A stretch of DNA of 64,000 bases from Archilochus colubris (taxonomy: Eukaryota > Chordata > Aves > Apodiformes > Trochilidae): the NCBI GenBank assembly GCA_023079485.1, contig CM041084.1, positions 70,465,709-70,529,708 on the forward strand, given 5' to 3'. The position numbers and the translations under genes were made by a program. Positions 51,764-61,275 of the stretch are shown here, one piece after another (position 1 is the stretch's first letter; every line of letters starts with the position of its first letter). The notes below the pieces were generated by a model. That model was not told the DNA's origin. It saw nothing but the letters and a program-made list of their open reading frames with translations, and searched no databases.

Positions 51764-52084
51764 TCAGTATATGTTGATAACACCAAGATGTGTGGTGTGG
51801 TCAACACGCTGGAAGGAAGGGATGCAATCCAGAGGGACCTTGACAGGCTTCAGAGGTGGGCCCATACAAACCACATGAAGTTCAACAAGGTCAAATGTAA
51901 GGTCCTGCACCTGAGCTGGGGCAATCCCAAGCACAAACACAAGACTGAGAAGAGCCCTGAGGAAAAGGACTTGGGGTGCCAGTTGAGAAGTTCATCATCA
52001 GTGGGCAATGTCTGCTTGCAGCCCAGAAAGCCAGCTGTATCATGGGCTGAATCAAAAGTGTGGCCAGCAGATCAAGGGAGGTGA
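51764..52084 (+). pseudogene. CR1 ORF2 fragment, active site to C-terminus (dead)
   Basis: The frame encodes VYVDNTKMCGVVNTLEGRDAIQ, RDLDRLQRWAHTNHMKFNKVKCKVLHLSWGNP and SPEEKDLG, matching the CR1 reverse transcriptase downstream of the catalytic box. The expected FADD catalytic motif reads YVDN here (51770-51781), so the second catalytic aspartate is Asn. The frame then diverges after EEKDLG because of a frameshift and is terminated at 52084. It is nonfunctional by sequence; it cannot encode active polymerase. Confidence 0.88.
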
Positions 52085-52160
52085 TTCCCCCCCTAGTCTG
52101 CTCTTGTGAGATCCCTCCTGGAGTACTCTGTCCAGTTCTGGAGCCCCCAGTACAAGAAGG

Positions 52161-52200
52161 ACGTGGAGCTGCTATTATATACGTGGAGCTGCTCCTATTA
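52161..52200. repeat. 20-bp tandem duplication inside the CR1
   Basis: ACGTGGAGCTGCT occurs at 52161 and 52181, at the point where about 80 bases of the CR1 body are absent. A duplication with adjacent deletion suggests a repair or template-switch scar. Confidence 0.8.
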
Positions 52201-52578
52201 TGTTAAGACACTCAAAGAGCTGGTGGTGTTCTGCCTGGAGAAGGCTCTGAGGATACCTTATAGCAGTATCTGAAATGAGCCTACAAGAAAGCTGGAGATG
52301 GACTTTTATTAGGGCATGTAGTGATAGGGTAAGAGGTAATGGTGTTAAACTGAAAGTACCTTTAGATTACATATTTTTGATAAATTCTTTTCCATGAGGG
52401 TGGTGAGACACTGGCACAAGTAACCTAGGGAGGCTTGGAAGTGTTCAAGGCCAGGCTGGATGGGGCTTTGAGCACCCTGGTCTGTTGGGAGATGTCCCTG
52501 CCCATTGTAGGGGGGTTGGAACTAAATGATCTTTAAGGTCCCTTCCAACCTAAACCATTCTATGAATCTATGATGATA

Positions 52579-55478
52579 TACTCACTTTTGCTACGATGTA
52601 TGTACACTTCAGGTGCAGTGGTGTGTTTTGTTAATGGTGTTATGATGGCTTGACACAACAAATGTACAGTGAATGATTTTTCTTCTTTTAGAGGTGAGAA
52701 TTGTAACTCCTCCCTTAGGGACACAGAGTGGTTAAGTAACATCCACTATTTTCTTTCAACATTAAAGCAGTGTTGGTATGGGGAATGTGAGGTGATCACA
52801 TACATATTTAGTCTCCCTCCTCCCATGGATTATTATACATCTTTAACATTAATGATTCAAATAGTCCCACTGAAGCCAATGCTTTTTTTTATGTGCTTAA
52901 AAGTACAGGAAGTCTATTGATTCAAATTAAGGTGACCTGGTTTTATATCAGGATATTTCACTGCTGAGTGCAACTGAATATTAACACTGCTCTCTATGCA
53001 TATCCACAGTTCTTTGCTTCGAGATGTTTCACTTAATATAATTTTCACTTAATTTAATGAGCATGTTAAACCACATCCACTCTTGTAGTTTCTGGAAAAA
53101 AAACTGACCAAACAAAAAGCCAACAAAATGACCAAAGTATGAAAAGGATTTTGAGAGTTACATTTGGATGGATGATTACTCTGGCTAGATTTCTCTTCTG
53201 TACTATGTTTGTAAAGGTGTTGGCCTTTACCAAGTTCAGCACAGAATCAGGCAGTATCTCCATCACAGCGTGGTTGGCAGAAAACCCACTGAGAGCTTCG
53301 TCTTGAACAGCCTAAAAACTGGGTATATTTCATATTTGGGTAGAGGAGCTGGTGGCTGACAATGTAGAGCTCATTGCAAAACAAAGGCATCAAAGAATTA
53401 CAAATTAGCAGGTTAGTAGCACAGTACTGAGATAAAATCTCAAAGACTTTGCTTCAAGGATTCGTCAGATCACAGGAAAAAGCTGTGCCACAGGTGTGTA
53501 AGCCCTGGTTGCATTCCTAGTTGTGCAGACTGGACATTTTGGAGTTCCTTGGGCTGGGATCTACCAGATGATCTGTCTCTCTTGGAAGGCAATTGATTTC
53601 CTTCCTTCTCTTGGAAAGGCTGGCTTCAGCAAAGGCTGAGTTGTAATGACAGAGGGCTCATCACCTTGACCCTGAAGGAAGCTGGATATAGCTTGGCTGT
53701 CTGAGTACAAGCAGCACCCAAACTCATCCCCCTTGTAGGAAAATAGTAATTCCCTTTAAAGTGGCCAAAGGGATTTCACCAAGTTGTTTAGATAGAAACA
53801 TAAATAGCGAAGCCATGTAAGAAAAGAACATTTTTGCCAGACAGGATTTTTCCCTTCCTTCAGTAGAAAGTAAAGCTATTAGCAAGATGATAAAATTTCC
53901 AAAAGTAATTTCAACTTTAATGGGCTTACTGCTGCACCACCATACGCTATCAAAGCTTTTGTGTTTGCTGTGGGACCAGATAGGTTAGTTTTTGTTTTGC
54001 CTTGAGTCAACATGAAGACTTTTATACTCCTTTCCTTGCAAATAGCACTGCATTTAGCTGCTCCTAGATGAATATTTATCTCCTTTTACATAGCTACTCA
54101 GACTTCAGGTTAATAGAGGATTTTTAAGAACACAGTCAAAAGGTGCCAAAAATGGCACTAGTTACAGTAATCCTCCCTACCTAAACTTTCCTAGTCCACA
54201 GCTTGCAAAATGAAAGACATCTTCTTGTCTACCATTACCTTTGCCTTGCAAGCACTAGGGAGCTGACAGCCTTTTCAGAGCTCTTATATTAATAAAAGCC
54301 ACCCAAACCACACAAATTAGGAGCTTGTATCTCACTGGAACAGTGTCATGTAACTAGTTAATGTTTAGAAAGCCTTTTGATATCCACAGATGAAAGGCAC
54401 TCTTACAGTTCAAGACATTACTGTTATTACCTACAGATGGTAAGAAGTTCTCCCACAGCTACTGCATGTATATGATGAAAATCTGAAAGCTGGCAAAGTT
54501 CCTGTGATATCACAAAAGGAGCTGCAATGATCTTTTACTTAGTCCAGCTCTGTACAGTGAGGGTTTTAAAGGGCCTTGAAAAAATGCAATAAGCAGCAGT
54601 TTCCCAGCAGATTCAGAGAAATTCTACATAATCTGCCTTGCTTAGTTAATTGTGTTAGTGTCAGACCTTCAGCTACAAGTTTTAAAACTTCTGTTCAGCT
54701 CCTCTTCTTCTGCTGCAAACACTTTTCTTCCCAAAACAACTGAGTGAAAAAACTACTCTTTCTGGTTGCCATGCCCTGACCAACTCAAATCTCTCTGTGT
54801 GGGATGGCCTCAGATTCTCATCCCTTGGGTGCCAAAGCAAGGGAAGCCTGGGTTTGGAGTGGGTACCCTGCCCCAGCAGGGTACAAGACAGCATGGCATT
54901 GGTATTCCTTATGGCACAGAATTTTGGGGAGTGGTGTGCTGCCAGCTGCAGAACAGCTGCAAAACTCCTCTTTTACAGCCAGCACCTCACATACCAGGCA
55001 GACAGTCACTGAGTCCTGGATCAGGCTGACAAGCTAAATGTGACATGTCCTGGAGCACTGGAGAAGTTGAACTAAGTGGGGAAGGAAATGGAAGGAGCCA
55101 AATTCAGGAGCTGGAGTCTGGCTGGAAATAGATTTCCACTGCTCTTCAATGAGCAGTGAGCAATGATATAGCCAGGAATGCAGGCATCAGCTGGCTTGCA
55201 CAGCCCTTGAGAGAGGGAGAAAAGACAGAATACAATCTCTCGGTAATACATTTAGTGTCCATGGATGCCTGAAATGATAATAAAGAAACAATGATAGAGC
55301 TTTAATTGAGTTCCCAATCTTTTATCCTGAGTTTGTGCATATTTCTTGACACTGTGAATGCCACCTACATCACTTCTGGAGCTGGACAAATGGGAAAGGC
55401 AATCCTGTCCAAATGTAAAGATGAAGTGGTGAGAACACAAAGTGGACCAGCAGCCCTGGAGCTTTATGTGTCAAAGTC
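52579..55478. other. No gene seen; about 2.9 kb unique sequence
   Basis: Around 54682-55040 three plus frames and two minus frames are open together (62 to 87 codons) in a locally GC-richer patch. Without a shared motif this is treated as stop-poor composition. Confidence 0.5.
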
Positions 55479-55657
55479 TTTTTTTTTTTTCTTTTTAATT
55501 TTAATTTTTTTCTATAAAATATATGACACAAGTATGATTTAATGCCATCACAAAAAAAAAAAAAAACCACAAAAAAACCAAACAGCAAACCAAAAAACCC
55601 AAATCAATCAACCAAACCAACCAACAAAAACCCCAAGAAAAAGAAAAGAAAAAAAAG
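55479..55657. repeat. Opposed T-rich and A/C-rich low-complexity tracts
   Basis: T12 with further T runs (55479-55512) is followed 40 bases on by A15 (55552-55566) and A/C-rich words to 55657. The T and A tracts could fold back. The sequence resembles the 22.3-22.6 kb pair. Confidence 0.75.
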
Positions 55658-55795
55658 GAAGAGGGTTATGCTCTATATTGGTAAAGAAAAGTACCGTTTT
55701 GATTTCTCAGGCAGTTAGGATACACATAATTTTAAAGATCAAGCCCATGAAGAAACTGATCAGAGCGATCTGGCCTGAAGAGCTCTGCTGGCAGT

Positions 55796-55899
55796 ATGAG
55801 AGGCAGCTTGGTCTAGTGGACTGAAAGGCAACAATTCCTGAGGTCTAATCCTGGCTGACACAGAGTCACTGCCTGGCCTTGGGCAAGCTCCTTAAAAAG
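55796..55899 (+). mobile_element. Probable MIR SINE (tRNA-derived), 5' and core region
   Basis: GCAGCTTGGTCTAGTGG matches the promoter A-box region. TGAGGTCTAATCCTGGCT fits the B box, and the core block has CACTG..GGCCTTGGGCAAGCTCCTTAAA, all in MIR order. Only about 100 bases are retained, ending after the 'ttgggcaagt..cttaa' core. MIR is an old, tRNA-related SINE shared by amniotes; in birds it persists as sparse, diverged relics. Identification is from remembered consensus, and the B box retains GGTCTAATCC. Confidence 0.75.
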
Positions 55900-58800
55900 A
55901 CATGTCAGGTCAACTTAGGCCTAAAATTAAAGTTTCACCAATATAAGGATTTGCAAATACTTACATCAGTAGAAATGAATATCATCTCTTTATTTTTATT
56001 TTTAATTTCTGTAGGGAAGGGTGAAGGAAGGGAAGCAATATTTCCAGTTAGAAGTCTTGGAGATCTTGTTTTCTCCATTATTTGGAGTCTCAGCTCTATG
56101 CTAGTGTTGGAGTATGAAAGCAAAACTGGTCACAAGTTGCTTCTACAAAGAAGAAGAATTATATGGATGTAAGACAGCAAAACATTGATGCAGATTGCTC
56201 CTGACCAGAGAGTGCTTGTAAGGGTTAAAAAATCATTATCACTCAAGGAATGCTAAGTATTAACTAAGTACATGCTACGCAATAACTGCAATTCAAGAAC
56301 CAGACCCTGCTCTCTGGTGAGTAGTTTCCATCTCCCTTGCCAGTCTGAATTAGAAGTAAACTTTAAGAGGGGACAGGCAGGGACAGGCAGTGTTTTAGAG
56401 CTGATAGGAGTCTGTAAGATGATTTATGCCCTGTGTAACACTAGTTAATATTTATTAGGTTGCTACAGCTTCTTATGATTCCAGTTTTGCCCAAACTGCT
56501 TCATCATAATGACCACTGCTGTTACACCTGCTAGCACTGAATTATGAATAGCCCTTATTTAGAGAGAGTTTGGATCCGTGAGACATCTCTATTTGAGTGG
56601 TAATATTACTGCAATGTTGCTGCACTCCTGTAAGTGATGAGACTGCCTCAGATAACACCAATTTGTTCAGTGGGTTTTGGGATACTCTGGAGGAAAGTTT
56701 GCTTCCCTTACTGGGAAGGGCAGCTTCTTGCTATTGTTTTGTACAACTCTGTGTAGCTCATGGTCTTTCTAGAGGGACCTGGGAATTAGGGGAAAGGATT
56801 TGCCTTGGAAAAGAGGCCATGCCCACCACCTTGCAGGAGTCAGGAACCAGCTGTGGGTGGTCTGGTACCCATTGCTAATAGGACAAGAGAAAACTAACTG
56901 CCAGACAGGGAAGAATTACAGGAATTAATACCCCTATGTCTTACAGGTCCAGAACTGAGATTCCGTTATTGGACAGGAAATGACTGTGAGACAGAAATTA
57001 AAGAGGAGGAATAATGTTCAATTTAAAATCTGTCAAAAGTTCCCAGTGACTGTCCTAAACCCCCGCAGAGTGGTATTTTTACTCATAGTATCTATGAGAG
57101 ATCTAAAAATGAGTTTCAAGGTAGTAAAACCTGCAAATGCCACAGAGTTGTACAGGATAATTAAGACTAGAGAGGCTGCATGGTGCTCCAGTGGGATGCA
57201 ATTAAAGCTGGGTGAACTGAGACCACAACCACACACAAAATGTAAGGTAACACAAATTGTGACAAAATTTTTGATCTCCTTGGGTACATTGTGGACTTCT
57301 AAATGAATGGTGGTGACTCTGGAATATGATCCACACATCAGAAAAATAAAGGATGAACAGAAACCCCACTGTTCTGTGCAGGGTGCTGACCTGCTACATC
57401 AAGAAAATCCTTGGGGAAAAATTACTTCAGAAGCAGGTACAAGGGTACCAAAGGCTTGAAAAAACTTTTGTAGTGGGGGAACAAATATGGCATATTTCAA
57501 AAGAACAACAGAAAGAAAGTAGTATGTGATGCCTAATGGCTTAATTAATTAAATTAAATCAGGTAAACCTTGCACAAAAGAAGCTGAAAACAATGCAGCA
57601 ATCTGACTTCTTAAGTGGAGAACTCATTGTTGAAAAAAATCTTTGAGGAAAAGAACTGGCTAGGACTTTTTTAAAGCTGTACATGATTATATGGGTAATG
57701 AGATCTTTTTCCAATTTTATTAGCATCTTTGATGAGGAGATACAAGCACGTATACCACAGAACATAACCTAACCACTAAAATGTCAAGAGTTAGGAGAGA
57801 ATTTTCCAATGAGCAAGTTGTTCCTAAGTCATCCATGACTGTTTCTTGCATTTAACTGTTGATCACTTTCTTGTTATGTGGATGACGAACGAGGATGGCC
57901 ATACTGAGTCAGAGCATATCTTATTGGCCTTATGCCTGAAAGCTGATGCTAAAAAATCAGTCAGACCTGGATTGAAATATATGGCTTTAAAGCCATCAGA
58001 TTTTCTAAGGGCACATCTATTTAGCCAATTATCATCTTCCACTAAAAAGATGTTGTTAAATATCAATGGATTTCAATTAATTTCTTCAGAAAATGAGATG
58101 GAAATGCTATTATGAGATTTGTATTGGTCTAAGTACAATGGGAGAGATAGGGAACAGGTATTCAGCACGTGAAATTAAAAAAAAAGCAAAGTGTTGCTCT
58201 AGGCACAGTTTCATCTATCTGACTCAGCACAAATGCCCAAGTATGAGGAGAAATGAACCAGAAGAATCAGCTCTGATCTGCCTGAAGTCTGTTCACAGGG
58301 CTGTATTAGGTTGCTTCTGTTTTTAATTAATCCTTTCCCTTTCTACATTACACTGGAGACTGTGACTGAACTTTATTCCTCAACAGCAGCCTATGGCAAC
58401 TGACAAAATCCTGTGGGTAAAAAGCCTGCCCAGAAGTGCTGAGCAGAAACCAGGAAGAAAATGGATAGAAAAGAAAAGCTTCTACAGAAGAGCAAATTAT
58501 TTACTGCAGACTGCCTTGAATTTAGCCCCTTCTCTTGACTGTTGACAGCCCCCAGGAAGATGATGTGATCCGTATGAACTGATCTGCCATTCAGATGGTG
58601 CCCTACAGATACTTGGTGAGTACACATTTCAGCCAGGCCATTTTTTATCAGCTGATGTACTTGAGCATTTGAGGTTCATTACTGAAGTGCCTCTGTCAGT
58701 CACTGAAACCATGTGATGGTGGTTTTGCTCTTTGACTGGCTCATCTCTATAACCAAGACAAGAAGGGCTCCTGGAAAGCCAACAGAGGGGCTGCATGGGG

Positions 58801-59280
58801 GTTTTTGTTCTCTTTGGAAAAGGGGGGCTGACGAGAGCCAAAACGCATGCCAGGAAAGCAAGGAAAACCACAAGTCATTTGAAATCTTGTCTTGGTCCTT
58901 TATGCAAAAGGATCCCACCCAAATGGAGTTCTGCCTTGCGGCATTAAGTGCCTCTCCATGATTTACATGCCTTTGGGATGTTGCCTCCTTGCTATCTCTA
59001 CATGCTCTGGTGAGCCACAATTTGTTTTATGTTTTTCACATCTGACCTCTCATTCAGATTGGAGAATGTGTCCACTGAAAGCAGCACAGGGAGTCACAGA
59101 GGAGTGCTATCTGTGCTCCAAACTGGCAGAATGTGAGCCAGAGCACATCTGGAAGCTGTTTAACTTAAGGTCAGAGTGGACACAATTTAACAACCGCCTG
59201 CACTGAACCACAGAGGTGTAATCTAATGGATGGCATGAAGAAAACAGCTCACATCTCTAATTTATTTTTGGAGCAAAAGA
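55900..59280. other. No gene seen; about 3.4 kb
   Basis: A tandem GGACAGGCAG x2 lies at 56371-56390. Possible ancient LINE similarity at 57893-57925 (GGCCATACTGAGTCAGAGCA) is too short to call. Overlapping frames up to 108 codons (56980-57306 plus; 57033-57338 minus) have no recognised motif. Confidence 0.5.
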
Positions 59281-59288
59281 GTCAGGGG

Positions 59289-59317
<29 letters not shown>
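59289..59317. repeat. A29 homopolymer
   Basis: Twenty-nine uninterrupted A. CR1 elements do not make poly-A tails, so this is either a microsatellite or the tail of a retrocopy or other LINE-mobilised RNA. I see no recognisable gene or short target duplication flanking it. Confidence 0.9.
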
Positions 59318-59319
<2 letters not shown>

Positions 59320-60239
59320 TGAAAGAAGAACTAACAAGTCCTTTACTTTTTCCAGAAAAGATCAATTCATAATTAGGGTAATTCTCTATTATATCCTTTC
59401 CTCCTTTTGTTCGTGGTCTTGGTGATGCGAGGCCTTGGCAATGCCCCAGTCTTTGCAGAGGTCTTCCTAGTCTCTGATTGCTTTAAACTTTTATGTTAGA
59501 AATCCTTAATCATGAAAGAGTTGAAAAATAAAATCTCTGGTTCATGCTGAAGGTCTGTTTTTTCTGCCTTGTTATCTTCCAGAAAGTGTCATTTGGTCAT
59601 GTAAGACACAGATGTTCCAGGGAGTAGCTGTCCCTTTTGTTCTAGTTTTCTTTACTCTTCCTTTGATCAACAAACCTGAACAGTTTTGAGCACAAACATG
59701 GACTTTAGTCTCCCTGAATTCACACAATAGCACCACATGAAAGTAGGTTCTCTGTTATTGTTAAAGATCAGGTAGTCCATTACCTTGGCATTTCACACAC
59801 ACTGCTCTCTCCCCATAAGGCAAGCTAAGTCTGTACCACTATCTCAAGCACAAAGCATCTTAAGACACCCATCATTTGCTTCGTTGTTTAAGGTGTGATT
59901 TAGGATTGCAAAGCAGAACCTATTTTCAAATCAGACCCCAACATGTGTCACTTGGGACTGCTTTGGTATCCGTGGAACTTTAGTAAAGTTTCACACAAAA
60001 CTTATTAATTGTAACTCTAAATTAGTAATAAAAGAGATTTTGATCTCTCTTATCTCCACTTTGTAGCTTCAAATCCAGTAAAATGTTAAAAGTGAGAGAA
60101 AAAGTAACTTTCAGTTAACATGACGTGTGCTCTATAGAAGATTATGGTCATCTACCAAATGTTTTGTTCATTCAACATCAAACTTCCCTAAAGGATAAGA
60201 ATTTCTTACCCCTTACCTCTGAGAAGCATATCTTTAAGG
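59318..60239. other. No gene seen; AT-rich unique
   Basis: Nothing recognisable. It leads into a G-poor block that precedes the LTR. Confidence 0.55.
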
Positions 60240-60499
60240 ATTATCATTGAATCCACATTCATACAATCTTCACAAACATCACTTACACCAACAAAAAGAA
60301 TCCTCCACACCAAAATAAAAGTAATGTCATCAGAACACCAAACAAAAGTGGACAATATACACACAATCTGCCCCTTGACCCTTCACTCCAGTCACAACAA
60401 CCAAAATTCCCCATCATCACTCCACTCTCTAGCGTTGTCCAGTCCATGTTATGCCTATTACCTCTCCCAGTTACTGTCCTTCTCTCATATGCCTCACGT
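60240..60499 (-). mobile_element. Probable ERV internal leader, minus strand (decayed)
   Basis: The plus strand is G-poor and rich in A, C and T, so the minus strand is C-poor and G/T-rich, unlike the flanks. It sits directly inside the primer-binding-site-like sequence and would be the 5' leader/start of the internal region if the ERV is on the minus strand. A 93-codon minus frame (60283-60564) crosses into the LTR, so it is not a coding gene. No gag/pol domains are recognised. Extent is approximate. Confidence 0.35.
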
Positions 60500-60515
60500 C
60501 CCCATTTAGGCACCA
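60498..60515 (-). other. Primer-binding-site-like sequence (minus strand)
   Basis: Read on the minus strand, the LTR ends in CCACCACA, followed by GT and then TGGTGCC. This is the usual retroviral arrangement of a CA end, a short spacer and a TGG-starting primer site. The following bases are a loose match to a tRNA-Lys-type site (TGGCGCCCAACGTGGGGC is the family form). A diverged tRNA-Leu type is also possible. The match is imperfect. Confidence 0.45.
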
Positions 60516-60517
60516 AC

Positions 60518-61275
60518 TGTGGTGGGCTGACCCCGCCTGGAGAGCAGATGCCACTGTATCCCACCTCTCCTCAGCTGGACAGGTGAGAAAAAAATATAAG
60601 CAAAAGCTTGTGGATCGAGATAAGGATGGGGAGAAATCATTCACCAGTTTCTGTCATGGGCAAAAGAGACTTGACCTGGGAAATTTAACTGATTGCCAAT
60701 CAAATCAGAGTAGGATAATGAGAAAGGAAACCAAATCCTAAAATACCTGACCCCGACCCTGCCATTCTTCCCAGGTTCCACATTACTCCTGATTTGTCTA
60801 CCTCGTCCCTCCAGCAGTGAAGGGGGACAGAGAATGGGGGCTGTGGTCAGCTCATCACAGCTGTCTCTGCCACTCCTTTGTCCTCACGCTCTTCCCCTGC
60901 TCCAGCATGGGATCTCTCCCACAGCAGACAGTCCTCCACGAGCTCCAACATTCCAAGAGCTCCATGAGCTCCTCCTTCCAAGAGGCTGCAGTTCTTAGGA
61001 CAAGGTGTTTTACCATGGTCTTCACCATGTGCTGCAGGGGAATCTCTGCTCTGGAGCACCAGTTTTCCCTCTGCTGGTCTTGCAGGGTTTCACTGGTGTC
61101 TGCAGGGTTGTTGCTCTCACACAGTCTCTCTTTGGCTGCAATTTCTGTTGCACAGGGTTTTTGCCTCTTCTTAACTACCTTATCCCAGAGGTGCTGCCAG
61201 CGTTGCTGATGGGCTTGGTCTCCTTCCTATCCCCACCTGAGAGTAGCACATTTGTGTGCATGGGAAAAATGTCAG
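60518..61275 (-). mobile_element. Endogenous retroviral LTR (solo or partial), minus strand
   Basis: On the plus strand this reads TGTGGTGGGCTGACCCC at the boundary. It then gives GCTTGTGGATCGAGATAAGG, CATTCACCAG, CAATCAAATCAGAGTAGGATAATGAG, CACAGCTGTCTCTGCC, a repeated CTCC-rich region, GGAATCTCTGCTCTGGAGCACC, GTGTCTGCAGGGTTGTT and TTATCCCAGAGGTGCTGCCAGC. All are in the order of a songbird LTR family I recall but do not name. The distal end near 61275 is truncated or blurred. A 130-codon plus frame (60817-61209) inside it has no domain and is noise. Orientation comes from the adjacent primer-site-like sequence. Confidence 0.85.

Larger units (their letters stand above)
51764..52578 (+). mobile_element. 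CR1 LINE, 3' half (plus strand), best preserved copy
   Basis: About 0.8 kb of CR1 in family order. It begins at the polymerase active-site region (GATAACACCAAG, 51776) and continues with ACGCTGGAAGGAAGGGATGC, CTGCACCTGAGCTGGGGCAATC, GAGGTGATTCCCCCCC and CTGGAGTACTCTGTCCAGTTCTGGAG. The 3' UTR follows (AGGGCATGTAGTGATAGGGTAAG, GGTGGTGAGACACTGGCACAAG, GTGTTCAAGGCCAGGCTGGATGGGGC). The terminal words are GATCTTTAAGGTCCCTTCCAACC and CCATTCTATGAATCTATGATG. It is 5'-truncated. About 80 bases of ORF2 near 52170-52230 are missing next to a small duplication. Confidence 0.95.

Noticed and set aside
54682..55040. Cluster of five overlapping short frames in a GC-richer patch
   Set aside because: No splice signals, no domain, no element match. 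Simultaneous opening of many frames is compositional.
57893..58055. GGCCATACTGAGTCAGAGCA and a later CACATCTATTTAGCC resemble an old LINE tail
   Set aside because: The two matching words are about 90 bases farther apart than in the family, and the total match is too short for a call.
60817..61209. 130-codon plus-strand open frame
   Set aside because: It lies inside the retroviral LTR in a C/T-rich part, and LTRs do not encode protein.
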